From: Rhodobacterales bacterium
GTDB lineage: Bacteria; Pseudomonadota; Alphaproteobacteria; Rhizobiales; Stappiaceae
DNA: 64,000 nt
Assembly: GCA_008107755.1 (NCBI GenBank)
Contig: VIRH01000101.1
Location: 124,001-188,000 of the forward strand
Direction of reading: 5' to 3'
In this document: positions 36,643 to 47,012 of the stretch, piece by piece
Position numbering within the stretch: the stretch's first letter is position 1
How the letters are laid out: every line of letters begins with the position of its first letter
Notes under the pieces: model-generated
What the model saw: only the letters and a program-made list of their open reading frames with translations
Database searches by the model: none
Told to the model about the DNA's origin: nothing
Translations under genes and position numbers: made by a program

Positions 36643-37551
36643 TCAGTGGCCTTTGGCGGTGTATCTCTGCATCAGTTCGGGATCGTACCAGTAGGACGGC
36701 TCATCGAACGGCGTCTGCTTGCTCAGCGTTGGATTGGCGATCGTGAGGATCTTTCGTCTGTCCAGGTGTGCCCGTCTGATACTGCCCGCATAAAACTCCA
36801 TGAAGTGGCGGTCAAACGAGCCGTCCGCGATCATGCGTTTCAGGCCGTTTTCGATATCACGCGCCAGTTCGGGATGCGCGGGGCTGACAAAGAAATAGGT
36901 CGGCAAGGGAATGAACAGGCAAAGCGTCTGCTCCATGATCAGGTTCTCGTTGACCGTTCCAAACTTCGCCTGCTCGGAGTAGATTTCGTTAAGGCCGCGA
37001 CCGAACGTAATGAAGCGCCTCAGCCGAAGCATCTCGAACAGGTTCTGGTAGTTCTCGGTCGTCACGACCTCGAAACCTGCTCCTTCCAGAAGGGGCCGGA
37101 CGCTCCATTGTGTTCCGGCTCCGGTGGGGAAGCGCTGGAAATCCGCCAGCGTCCGTACGTTCGCGATGGCGGCCTGGTCCTGCTTGTTGATCAGGAAAAG
37201 GCGATATCCCTGAATGCCTTTTCGAATCGGAATGTGGATTGGCAGAAGCTGCTGTTCCCAATCCGCTTTCGGGGCCTCTGCGGCCAGATGAATGTCCCGA
37301 CCCCTTACGAGCTCCTGAAGCAGACGGTCGCGCGAGTAGTCTTCTTTTGTCTGGACGAGCCTGGCCTTGCGGCCAGCTTTTTCAAGGGCGAGGGACAGAA
37401 GGGACTCGGTGTAGATGTGGCGTGTGTCCTTCGGCCCGCCGGGCTTGGGCACGATGACTTCGATGAGATCGTCTTGAGCAGACAAGGCAGGGCCCGGTCC
37501 CGCAACCACGGCCACGAGAACTGCGAGGACGCGCGAAATCGCCCTCAGCAT
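36643..37551 (-). CDS. orphan periplasmic solute-binding protein (SBP family 3-like)
   Basis: About 302 residues with a signal peptide (MLRAISRVLAVLVAVVAGPGPALSA). The frame is open to another ATG at 37572; I prefer the ATG just before the signal peptide, though no start has a good ribosome site. The mature protein resembles the type II periplasmic binding fold of amino-acid binders or sensor domains (ESLLSLALEKAGRKARLV, LADFQRFPTGAGTQWSVRPLLEGAGF, LEMLRLRRF-like segment, YFFVSPAHPELARDIENGLKRMI). No permease or ATPase is adjacent. It is divergent from another orphan binding protein at 37874. It may deliver a ligand to a sensor encoded elsewhere. Confidence 0.75.
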   Translation of the reverse strand: MLRAISRVLAVLVAVVAGPGPALSAQDDLIEVIVPKPGGPKDTRHIYTESLLSLALEKAGRKARLVQTKEDYSRDRLLQELVRGRDIHLAAEAPKADWEQQLLPIHIPIRKGIQGYRLFLINKQDQAAIANVRTLADFQRFPTGAGTQWSVRPLLEGAGFEVVTTENYQNLFEMLRLRRFITFGRGLNEIYSEQAKFGTVNENLIMEQTLCLFIPLPTYFFVSPAHPELARDIENGLKRMIADGSFDRHFMEFYAGSIRRAHLDRRKILTIANPTLSKQTPFDEPSYWYDPELMQRYTAKGH

Positions 37552-37722
37552 CTTCAATTCGACTTCTCGCATTTAGGCAATCTTAAGACCTCAATGGGCA
37601 TCTGACGCCCAACCGCCCAACGGTAAGCTTGCGTATTTTCAATGAAGATTTATCATAAATGACAATATCGCGCAAGTGAATAACGGAAATTGGTGTTTCG
37701 GGGCGATCCTGATCACATTAAC

Positions 37723-37750
37723 TTGACAGTAAAAGAGCAACTTTTATTCT
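37723..37750 (+). promoter_or_regulatory. candidate promoter in the 37552-37873 divergent region
   Basis: TTGACA (37723-37728), 16 bases, TATTCT (37745-37750): a good sigma-70-type match about 125 bases before the start at 37874. The surrounding 320-base gap between the two orphan binding-protein genes is markedly AT-rich compared with the window and contains no convincing small gene or hairpin with T-tract. Confidence 0.5.
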
Positions 37751-37873
37751 AACTGTATCGACCTGAGGTTGATTTATTGTGTTGATGTACAACCAAAGCG
37801 GTGCGACTGCCTTCAATCCCGGGAGCACGGAGATGTATAAAATCTTGAAGCCGGTTGCGACTGTACTGCGAGA

Positions 37874-38974
37874 ATGGTCGAGATGATTGTTCGGTTTTTT
37901 TGCTTCATTTGCCTTTGGCTAACATCAGCGCTCGCGGTCGCTGCAGACTTCCGGGTCACCTTCATCAACCCGGGGTACGATCGAGGATTCTGGGGAGATG
38001 TTTCGCGGACAATGGAAGCTGCTGCGAAAGACCTCAGTGCCGATGTCGAGGTTCTGTATGCCGAATGGCGGCCCTACGGGATGGAAGAGCTGCTTCAGAG
38101 CCGACTGAAGAGGGGCGATCCGCCGGATTACTTCATCTTCGTCAATTCCGAAAAATCCAGCGCGCGAATGATGCAGCTTCTGGATGGCGCGCCGAGCAAG
38201 GTGCTGTTTCTGCTCGACAATTTGTCGCCGCAGCAGAGGTTGGGTCTGGAAAAAAGGCACATCGGCCTCGGAAATATTGTCGCTTCGGTCGTGCCGGATG
38301 ACGAAACGGCTGGCTACGAGACTGCCCGGGCGCTGATTTCGGAGGCTCGGGAACATTTGCCGGAACGCTCCGGTTTCCGCATGCTTTCCCTGACGGGCAG
38401 GGCGTCTTCGGACGCATCGCGTGAGCGGGAGGTGGGCATGCTTCGTGCCGTCCTGGAGAATCCGGATCTGGAACTGTTGCATTCCCTGCCGGCGAACTGG
38501 ATGCAGGAACAGGCCTATCTCCGGACGCGGGAGATCCTTCAGCGATCTCGGATCGATCTGGTCTGGTCGGCGAATGACGGCATGTCCTTCGGCGCCCAGC
38601 GCGCGGTGCGCGAAGCCGGGCTGGAGCCGGGGCGTGATGTTCTGTTTACCGGCGTGGACTGGTCGAGCGAGGCCATGGCGGCCGTTCGCGACGGGAGCAT
38701 GACAATGACCTATGGCGGACATTTCTTCGCCGGGGCCTGGGCGATCGTCATCCTGCGCGATCATTTCTTCCGGGAGGCCATGGGCGAGGTGTACGTGGAC
38801 GTCCGGTTCAAGATGTCACCGATCACTGCGGACAACGTTGATCTCTACATCGAGCGGCTTGGTGACCGGGACTGGGAGAGGATCGATTTCAAGGCCTTCT
38901 GCAAGTCCGTCGACCGTCCGGGAGGCTATGATTTCTCCTCGGAGACCCTTCTGGAAGCCGTGGAGGCCCGCTAG
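37874..38974 (+). CDS. orphan periplasmic sugar-binding-like protein (LuxP/RbsB type)
   Basis: Type I periplasmic binding protein of 366 residues with a signal peptide (IVRFFCFICLWLTSALAVAA-DF). The fold markers are FRVTFINPGYDRGFWGDVSRTMEAAAKDL, DYFIFVNSEKSSARMM, GMLRAVLENPDLELLH, IDLVWSANDGMSFGAQRAVREAGLEPGRDVLFTGVDWS and MTMTYGGHFFAGAWAI. It is not followed by a permease or ATPase. The next operon begins 180 bases later with its own binding protein. A role as periplasmic input to a two-component or diguanylate cyclase sensor is plausible; ligand unknown. Confidence 0.8.
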   Translation: MVEMIVRFFCFICLWLTSALAVAADFRVTFINPGYDRGFWGDVSRTMEAAAKDLSADVEVLYAEWRPYGMEELLQSRLKRGDPPDYFIFVNSEKSSARMMQLLDGAPSKVLFLLDNLSPQQRLGLEKRHIGLGNIVASVVPDDETAGYETARALISEAREHLPERSGFRMLSLTGRASSDASREREVGMLRAVLENPDLELLHSLPANWMQEQAYLRTREILQRSRIDLVWSANDGMSFGAQRAVREAGLEPGRDVLFTGVDWSSEAMAAVRDGSMTMTYGGHFFAGAWAIVILRDHFFREAMGEVYVDVRFKMSPITADNVDLYIERLGDRDWERIDFKAFCKSVDRPGGYDFSSETLLEAVEAR

Positions 38975-39155
38975 TTGCCTTTCAGGTGTTTGCGCGCCGT
39001 CTCCACCACTGACTGGAAGCCGTCGGGTTCTCTCTGGCGATAGGCGCTTTCTTTCAACCAATTACAGGTTTCCCATCTGTGCGTGTGCCGATAGAGTGCT
39101 GCCAAAAGGCATCACCAAAAGGCCATTGCGCATTTTGCAAAGAGGGGAACTCATA

Positions 39156-40292
39156 ATGTTGAAAAGTCTTGCGGCTGCAGCAAGCATGCTCGCCATACTG
39201 TCCGGTACAGCGATGGCCGAACCGGTCAAGGTCGGCATGATCACCACATTGTCCGGCGGCGGCGCGTCGCTCGGTGTCGATACCCGCGACGGCTTCATGC
39301 TCGCGGTCAAGCAGGCCGGCAACGAAGATCTGGAAGTCGTCATCGAGGACGATCAGCGGAAGCCGGACATTGCCGTGCAGCTTGCCGACAAGATGGTGCA
39401 GTCGGACAAGGTGGACGTGCTGACGGGGATCGTGTGGTCGAACCTTGCCATGGCGGTGGTTCCGTCCGTGACCGCGCAGGGCAAGTTCTACCTCTCTACG
39501 AACGCCGCCCCTTCCGCGCTCGCCGGAAAGGGCTGCACGCCCAACTATTTCAGCGTCTCCTACCAGAACGACAATCTGCATGAGGCCGCCGGAGCCTATG
39601 CCAAGGACGCCGGTTTCAAGAACAGTTTCATCCTTGCGCCGAACTATCCCGCCGGCAAGGATTCGCTTGCAGGCTTCAAGCGTTTCTATGAAGGCGAGCT
39701 TGCCGGTGAAATCTACACCAAGCTCGGTCAGACGGACTACGCAGCCGAACTGGCGCAGATCCGCGCCTCCGGCGCCGACAGCATCTTCTTCTTCCTGCCG
39801 GGTGGCATGGGCATTTCGTTCCTGAAGCAATATGCCGACAGCGGTATCGACCTTCCTGTGGTCGGTCCGGCGTTTTCCTTCGACCAGAACATTCTGCAGG
39901 CCGTTGGGGATGCGGCGCTGGGCGTGAAGAACACCAGCCAGTGGAACAAGGACATCGACAACGAAACCAACAAGGCTTTCGTGGAGAGCTTCCAGGCGGA
40001 ATATGATCGCCTGCCGTCGCTCTATGCCGCGCAGGGTTTCGATACCGCCAACCTGCTCCTGTCCGCCATGGCGAAGGCCGACGTCTCCGACGCCGACGCG
40101 TTTCGCGCTGCTCTTGAAGAGGCCGACTTCAAGTCGGTTCGGGACAAGTTCAAGTTCGGTCCCAATCACCATCCGATCCAGGACATCTACGTCCGCGAAG
40201 TGGTCAAGGAAGGCGACGTCTACACCAACAGGATTATCGGAACGGCGCTTGCCGACCGCGCCGACGCCTACGCCGAAGAGTGCAAGATGTAA
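39156..40292 (+). CDS. ABC transporter substrate-binding protein (HAAT type, second system)
   Basis: Periplasmic binding protein of 378 residues starting at ATG 39156 behind AGAGGGG; the longer open frame upstream is not coding. Signal peptide is about residues 1-21 (ILSGTAMA-EP). The mature start VKVGMITTLSGGGASLGVDTRDGFMLAVKQAG and the AYAKDAGFKNSFILAPNYPAGKDS segment are typical of Peripla_BP_6. It heads a complete HAAT operon (two permeases, two ATPases). A strong terminator-like hairpin follows directly. The ligand is undetermined (branched-chain amino acid, amide, aromatic acid and others are possible). Confidence 0.9.
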   Translation: MLKSLAAAASMLAILSGTAMAEPVKVGMITTLSGGGASLGVDTRDGFMLAVKQAGNEDLEVVIEDDQRKPDIAVQLADKMVQSDKVDVLTGIVWSNLAMAVVPSVTAQGKFYLSTNAAPSALAGKGCTPNYFSVSYQNDNLHEAAGAYAKDAGFKNSFILAPNYPAGKDSLAGFKRFYEGELAGEIYTKLGQTDYAAELAQIRASGADSIFFFLPGGMGISFLKQYADSGIDLPVVGPAFSFDQNILQAVGDAALGVKNTSQWNKDIDNETNKAFVESFQAEYDRLPSLYAAQGFDTANLLLSAMAKADVSDADAFRAALEEADFKSVRDKFKFGPNHHPIQDIYVREVVKEGDVYTNRIIGTALADRADAYAEECKM

Positions 40293-40302
40293 CTGCCTGA
40301 CC

Positions 40303-40338
40303 GGCCGGCATGGCGCTTCGTCGTGCCGGCCTTTTTTT
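40303..40338 (+). terminator. intrinsic terminator-like hairpin between binding protein and permease
   Basis: GGCCGGCA (40303-40310) pairs with TGCCGGCC (40324-40331), followed immediately by seven T (40332-40338). It lies inside an operon, between the binding-protein stop and the permease start, so it likely terminates most but not all transcripts. Confidence 0.8.
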
Positions 40339-40349
40339 ATGGACTTTTC

Positions 40350-41270
40350 ATGTCACTGGTTCTGATCGCCGAGCAGGTCCTCAACGGCCTGCAGTTCGGT
40401 ATCATGCTGTTCTTGATGGCAGCGGGTCTGACGTTGATCTTCGGCGTCATGGGACTGATCAATCTCGCGCACGGGTCGCTCTACATGGTCGGCGCCTTTT
40501 GCGCCGCAGCTGTCGCAGGGGCGACAGGGTCGTTCCTTCTTGCGCTCGTTGCCGCGCTCGCAGGCGCGGCGCTTGCCGGCGCGATCGTGGAAATGGTGGT
40601 CATTCGCCGGCTCTATGAAAGGGATCATCTCGACCAGGTTCTGGCGACCTTTGCGCTGATCCTGATCTTTTCCGAGGGCACCCGCTGGATCTTCGGATCG
40701 TTTCCGCTCTATCTCGACGTCCCGTCCTATCTTTCCGGTCCGGTGACCCTGCCCGGTGGGATCGCGTATCCGGTCTATCGTCTCGCGCTGATTGTCGCCG
40801 GACTTCTTGTCGCGCTCGGGCTCTACCTGCTCATATCCAGGACGCGTATCGGCATCCAGATCCGTGCGGGTGAAAACGATCGGGAAATGATCGCGGCGCT
40901 CGGGGTCGATATCGGCCGGCTCTACACCATTGTCTTTGCGCTCGGGGCGGCTCTGGCCGGTCTCGCCGGCGCTCTGGTCGGGGCGATCCAGTCCGTTCAG
41001 GTGGGGATGGGGGAACCAGTGCTGATCCTGGCTTTCGTCGTCATCGTCATCGGCGGGATCGGCTCGATAAGAGGAGCGCTGATCGGCGCGCTCCTGGTCG
41101 GTCTCACCAACACGCTCGGAGGCATTTTTCTGCCCGAACTGATGAAACTCTTCATGGAACCCTCCGCCGCGACATCCATCGGCGCCTCGCTCGCCTCGAT
41201 GGCGATCTATATTTTGATGGCTGCCGTCCTCATCCTCCGGCCCACGGGCCTCTTCGGAGCGCGGGCATGA
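40350..41270 (+). CDS. HAAT-type ABC permease (LivH-like)
   Basis: Inner-membrane permease of about 306 residues from ATG 40350; an upstream start at 40323 would lie inside the terminator hairpin and is rejected. Motifs: AEQVLNGLQFGIMLFLMAAGLTLIFGVMGLINLAHGSLYMVGAF and C-terminal VIGGIGSIRGALIGALLVGLTN. About eight membrane helices. There is no good ribosome site after the T-tract, which would further lower expression relative to the binding protein. It overlaps the next gene by 4 bases. Confidence 0.9.
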   Translation: MSLVLIAEQVLNGLQFGIMLFLMAAGLTLIFGVMGLINLAHGSLYMVGAFCAAAVAGATGSFLLALVAALAGAALAGAIVEMVVIRRLYERDHLDQVLATFALILIFSEGTRWIFGSFPLYLDVPSYLSGPVTLPGGIAYPVYRLALIVAGLLVALGLYLLISRTRIGIQIRAGENDREMIAALGVDIGRLYTIVFALGAALAGLAGALVGAIQSVQVGMGEPVLILAFVVIVIGGIGSIRGALIGALLVGLTNTLGGIFLPELMKLFMEPSAATSIGASLASMAIYILMAAVLILRPTGLFGARA

Positions 41271-42250
41271 CGCGCGAGAGCATCCTCAACGCGGTCATTC
41301 TGGCGTTGCTGGTCCTCGTGCCAGCCTGGGCGGTTCTGGCCGACGAGCCCTTCACCATCACGCTCGCCACCCGCGCGGTCATCCTGGCGCTGGCCGCGGT
41401 CGGGCTGAATATCGCCCTGGGGCTCGGCGGTCTGGTCAGCCTCGGGCATGCGGTCTTCTTCGGTCTCGGCGGCTACGCCATGGGCATCCTCGCCTATCAT
41501 GTCCAGGCCTACGAGCCGATGTTCGAATGGCCGTTCCTGTTCGAGGGATCAAAGTCGATGCCGGCCATCTGGCTGACGGCAATCCTCGTTTCTGCGCTCG
41601 CGGCACTCGTTCTCGGGCTCCTGTCGCTGCGCACGTCCGGCGTCTACTTCATCATGATCACGCTGGCCTTCGGACAGATGTTCTACTTCTTCTCGATAAG
41701 CTGGAGCGCCTATGGCGGCGAGGACGGGCTGTCGATCTACGTGCGCAACGGCTTCCCGGGTCTGAACACGCTCGATCCCATCCAGTTCTACGGGCTGTGT
41801 CTCGCGATCCTGGTCATTGCGCTTGTTCTCGCCTCGCGTCTGCGCCTCTCGCGTTTCGGACTGGCGTTGAATGCGGCGCGTCAGTCGCCGAAGCGGGCCG
41901 AGGCCGTCGGCCTTCAGCCGTTTCGCCTCCGGCTGACAGCCTTCGTCCTGTCGGGCGCGATCACAGGCCTTGCCGGTGCACTGTTTGCCGATCTCAACCG
42001 CTTCGTCAGTCCGGCCATGTTCTCCTGGCAGATGTCGGGAGAAATCATGATCCTGGTCATCCTGGGCGGGGTCGGCCGCCTTTACGGTCCGGTTGCGGGC
42101 GCCATCGTCTATGTGCTTCTGGAGCACGTGCTGGGCGGCCTGTCGGAGTTCTGGCACATCTATCTGGGTTTGCTGCTTCTGGCGGTGGTCCTCTTCGTCA
42201 GGGGCGGTATCGTCGGCGCCTTGAGCGGGCGGAGGGCGGCGCATGGCTGA
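41267..42250 (+). CDS. HAAT-type ABC permease (LivM-like)
   Basis: Second permease, 327 residues, overlapping its neighbours by 4 and 8 bases. Family markers: VGLNIALGLGGLVSLGHAVFFGLGGYAMGIL, SAYGGEDGLSI, and VILGGVGRLYGPVAGAIVYVLLEHVLGGL. Nine or so hydrophobic helices. It completes the translocation pathway with the LivH-like subunit; both contact the ATPases encoded next. Confidence 0.9.
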   Translation: MTRESILNAVILALLVLVPAWAVLADEPFTITLATRAVILALAAVGLNIALGLGGLVSLGHAVFFGLGGYAMGILAYHVQAYEPMFEWPFLFEGSKSMPAIWLTAILVSALAALVLGLLSLRTSGVYFIMITLAFGQMFYFFSISWSAYGGEDGLSIYVRNGFPGLNTLDPIQFYGLCLAILVIALVLASRLRLSRFGLALNAARQSPKRAEAVGLQPFRLRLTAFVLSGAITGLAGALFADLNRFVSPAMFSWQMSGEIMILVILGGVGRLYGPVAGAIVYVLLEHVLGGLSEFWHIYLGLLLLAVVLFVRGGIVGALSGRRAAHG

Positions 42251-42992
42251 TCCGGCTCTCGAAACCCGCGATCTTTGCAAGAGCTTCGGTGCGCTGGAGG
42301 TCAGTCGCGGCATCTCGATCAGCCTCCTGCCGGGGGAGATCCATGCGGTGATCGGTCCGAACGGGGCGGGAAAATCCACGCTGATCCAGCAGATCTGCGG
42401 CGTCACCGCGCCTGACAGCGGCAGTGTTTTCCTGCGTGGACGGGACGTCACACATCTGCCGGTCGAGAGCCGGGCAAGGGCCGGGCTGGCGCGGACGTTC
42501 CAGGTCTCGGCGCTGGCCTTGGACGATACGGTTCTGGAAAACGCCGTGGTTGGGGCAATCGGTTCGTCGGGCAAAGCGTTTCGGTTCTTTGCTCCGGCGC
42601 TGGGCGACAGGGAGCTCCGCGAGACCGCCTTCTCGGCTCTGGAGCGGGTCGGGCTTGCAGAGAAGGCCAACATGCGGGCGTCTGACCTCAGCCACGGCGA
42701 ACGCCGTCAGCTCGAGGTCGCGATCGCGCTGACACTGTCGCCGAAAGCCTTCGTGATGGATGAGCCCATGGCGGGTCTCGGCGCGGAGGGGTCGCGCATC
42801 ATGACCGGCTTTCTGGACGGGCTTCGCCGGGAGGCCCCAATCCTGCTGGTGGAGCATGACATGGACGCGGTCTTTGCCCTGGCGGACAGGATCAGCGTCC
42901 TCGTCTATGGAAGCATCATTGCCAGCGGTACCGTTGAGGAGATCCGCAACGATTCCACCGTCCGGGAAGCCTATCTGGGAGAGACTGCGTGA
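42243..42992 (+). CDS. HAAT-type ABC ATP-binding protein (LivG-like)
   Basis: ATPase of 249 residues: Walker A GPNGAGKSTL, LivG-type signature LSHGERRQLEVAIAL, Walker B AFVMDEPMAG and switch His in LLVEHDMDAVF. The start overlaps the upstream permease by 8 bases and the end overlaps the next ATPase gene by a GTGA junction. It forms the ATPase heterodimer with the LivF-like protein. Confidence 0.92.
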   Translation: MADPALETRDLCKSFGALEVSRGISISLLPGEIHAVIGPNGAGKSTLIQQICGVTAPDSGSVFLRGRDVTHLPVESRARAGLARTFQVSALALDDTVLENAVVGAIGSSGKAFRFFAPALGDRELRETAFSALERVGLAEKANMRASDLSHGERRQLEVAIALTLSPKAFVMDEPMAGLGAEGSRIMTGFLDGLRREAPILLVEHDMDAVFALADRISVLVYGSIIASGTVEEIRNDSTVREAYLGETA

Positions 42993-43678
42993 CGATGTTG
43001 CTGTCGCTCGAAAAGATCGAGGCGTTCTATGGTCCGGTTCAGGCGCTTTTTGGTGTCTCTCTTGACGTTGCTGAGGGCGAAGTCGTTGCGCTGATGGGGC
43101 GCAATGGCATGGGCAAGACGACGACGGTGAAATCCATCTGTGGCCTGCTGCCGGCGAGCCGCGGCATATCCTTCGCCGGGGAGCCGATCGCGGGCCTTCC
43201 CAGCTACCGGATCGCCCGCAAGGGCATCGGCCTCGTGCCGGAAGGCCGGCGCTGCTTTGCCAGCCTGACGGTGGAAGAAAACCTGAAGGCGGCCGCCCGC
43301 AAGGGACTGTGGGATTTCGCAAGGGTGGCCGACCTCTTTCCGCGACTTGCCGAGCGGCGTCAGCAGAAAGCCGTGTCGCTGTCGGGCGGCGAGCAGCAGA
43401 TGCTTGCCATCGGCCGGGCGCTGATGACAAATCCGCGCCTGCTTGTCCTAGATGAAGCGACGGAAGGACTTGCGCCGGTGGTTCGTCAGGAAATCTGGCA
43501 GGCTATCGACAGCCTGAAGCGTCAATCCGGCGTCTCCATCCTGATCGTCGACAAGTCGCTGAAGGAACTCGGGCAGGTTGCCGACAGGGGCGTGATCCTG
43601 GAGCGCGGAGAGGATGTCTGGACGGGCCGTTTTTCGGACCTCGATGCCGAAACCGCGGACCGGTTCCTGGGCGTCTGA
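42989..43678 (+). CDS. HAAT-type ABC ATP-binding protein (LivF-like)
   Basis: ATPase of 229 residues. Walker A is GRNGMGKTTT, signature LSGGEQQMLAIGRAL, Walker B LLVLDEATEGLAP. At the switch position the sequence reads SILIVDKSLKEL: aspartate replaces the Gln of typical LivF (VEQN) or the His of most ABC ATPases. GTG 42989 overlaps the preceding stop; ATG 42995 is an equally possible start. Last gene of the operon; a 396-base AT-rich gap follows. Confidence 0.9.
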   Translation: MTMLLSLEKIEAFYGPVQALFGVSLDVAEGEVVALMGRNGMGKTTTVKSICGLLPASRGISFAGEPIAGLPSYRIARKGIGLVPEGRRCFASLTVEENLKAAARKGLWDFARVADLFPRLAERRQQKAVSLSGGEQQMLAIGRALMTNPRLLVLDEATEGLAPVVRQEIWQAIDSLKRQSGVSILIVDKSLKELGQVADRGVILERGEDVWTGRFSDLDAETADRFLGV

Positions 43679-44014
43679 GGCGCGCGGTTCACATTTCCTC
43701 ATGCCCTTGCCGCAAGAGAAGGCTCGGTTCGTGCCCTCGAATACAGGTATTGTCATTTCGTTTCGTTGCGGAATATGCGCGTCTTCTGGTGTGACTCAGG
43801 GGCAGATTCGAAAGTATCGAAACCAGATTTTCGATATATCTCTCGCCGGATTTGTGCCAAAATTCCCCTGCAGGTCCGCCCTTTACGCTTTGGTGAAATG
43901 TCTCGCCAAGATCCAGGTTGCTGGAATTAAATATTTATAATCAATATCTTACGCAAAAGCTAAATCAAGATTACTAACTACTAATTTTTTAGTTTGACAA
44001 CATGGCGAGGCTGT

Positions 44015-44029
44015 GACCAAGTATTGGTC
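44015..44029. promoter_or_regulatory. GACCAA-GTA-TTGGTC palindrome upstream of glpV
   Basis: A perfect 6-bp inverted repeat with a 3-base spacer lies 46 bases before the glpV start, just downstream of TTGACA (43994-43999). The gap 43679-44074 holds no gene I can support; its right half is the most AT-rich stretch of the window and has another small palindrome, ACTAA-TTTT-TTAGT (43980-43993). Operator function is inferred. Confidence 0.45.
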
Positions 44030-44074
44030 AGCCGGATAAACACGGCTCTTCATATCTCATGGGAGGAGATCAAG

Positions 44075-45814
<1,740 letters not shown>

Positions 45815-45833
45815 GCCACATTCCTTCGACCGC

Positions 45834-45855
45834 GGACCGGGGCATGCCCCGGTCC
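45834..45855 (+). promoter_or_regulatory. 22-base perfect palindrome after glpV
   Basis: The arm GGACCGGGGCA (45834-45844) is followed directly by its exact complement (45845-45855). In RNA it would form a very stable hairpin 20 bases after the glpV stop. No T-tract follows. It parallels hairpins after the four other ABC binding-protein genes. Confidence 0.6.
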
Positions 45856-45935
45856 CATCACCGAGCCGAAAGAGACAGACGGCGGTGCGGCGTGACCGCG
45901 CTGGCGGAGCCTGTCCGGATGCGGGCGACCGAAAT

Positions 45936-47000
45936 ATGTCACTAGAACTCAAGAACGTCAGCAAACGGGTTGCAGGCATCACGCATGTCAAGGAAACAAG
46001 CCTGACGCTGCAACCGGGTCATTTCAATGTGCTTCTGGGGGAAACCGGAGCCGGCAAGACGTCGCTGATCAAGCTGATGGCCGGCCTCGACAGCCTCGCT
46101 TCGGGACAGATCATCCTGAACGGGAAGGATGTCTCCAGACTGTCGGCACAAAAGCGCAATATCAGCCTCGTCCACCAGTTCTTCGTGAACTATCCGCACA
46201 TGTCCGTCTTCGACAACATCGCCTCGCCGCTGAAGGTGGCGGGTATCGCGAAGTCCGAGATTGAGGGCAGGGTGGAGGAAGCGGCGAACATTCTGAAACT
46301 GAAGCCCTATCTCTCGCGCAAGCCGAACGAATTGTCCGGCGGTCAGCAGCAGCGAACCGCACTGGCACGGGCAATCGTGAAGGAAAGCGACGCCGTCTTT
46401 CTCGACGAACCGCTTGCGAACCTCGACTACAAGCTGCGCGAGGAACTGCGAGACCAGCTGCCCGAACTCTTCGCCGGGCGCGGGGCCGTCGTCGTCTATG
46501 CGACCTCCGAACCGGAGGAGGCGCTCCTGCTGGGCGGCCAGACGGCACTGATGAACGATGGCCACGTCGTCCAGTTCGGTCCGACCGCGGACATCTATCG
46601 AAAGCCAAGGGATCTGGAGGCTGCCAAGGTCTTCTCCAACCCGCCGATCAACGTCGCGCCGGTTGAAAAGCGCGGAGAGGCCATTGTCCTGAGCGAGGAG
46701 ATCAGCTGGACCGCCTCAGGGGCCGCGGTTGGGCTTTCCGACGGGCACTACACGCTGGCGATACGGCCAAACCACGTCTTGCCAGTGGAGACACCCGCCC
46801 ATTCGGTGCGTCTGGATGGCCATGTGCTTGTGACGGAACTCAGCGGTTCTGAAAGCAGCGCCCATTTCGACATGGACGGCCATGCCTGGGTATCGCTTTC
46901 CGCCGGTGTTCACCCCTATTCGGTCGGAGAGGTCCACGCGTTCTTTCTGGATCCGCGACATTGCTTCTATTTCGCGCCCGACGGCGACCTGGCGGCGTGA
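45936..47000 (+). CDS. glpS: glycerol ABC transporter ATP-binding protein, subunit S
   Basis: MalK-type ATPase of 354 residues from ATG 45936. Walker A GETGAGKT is at 35-42, the signature LSGGQ at 133-137 is intact, and Walker B is AVFLDEPLANLD. The switch histidine is missing: the motif reads VVYATSEPEEALL with Ser at 191 where VTHDQxEA is expected. A TOBE-like C-terminal domain follows (LAIRPNHVLPV). It forms a heterodimer with GlpT, whose own signature is degenerate, so the defects lie in one composite site. It is 121 bases after glpV, the gap containing a palindrome. Confidence 0.88.
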   Translation: MSLELKNVSKRVAGITHVKETSLTLQPGHFNVLLGETGAGKTSLIKLMAGLDSLASGQIILNGKDVSRLSAQKRNISLVHQFFVNYPHMSVFDNIASPLKVAGIAKSEIEGRVEEAANILKLKPYLSRKPNELSGGQQQRTALARAIVKESDAVFLDEPLANLDYKLREELRDQLPELFAGRGAVVVYATSEPEEALLLGGQTALMNDGHVVQFGPTADIYRKPRDLEAAKVFSNPPINVAPVEKRGEAIVLSEEISWTASGAAVGLSDGHYTLAIRPNHVLPVETPAHSVRLDGHVLVTELSGSESSAHFDMDGHAWVSLSAGVHPYSVGEVHAFFLDPRHCFYFAPDGDLAA

Positions 47001-47012
47001 GGACGAGTATTC

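Noticed and set aside
43614..43940. 108-codon frame extending past the second LivF-like gene into the AT-rich gap
   Set aside because: It mostly overlaps the ATPase gene out of frame, and the part in the gap has no ribosome site or recognisable sequence.
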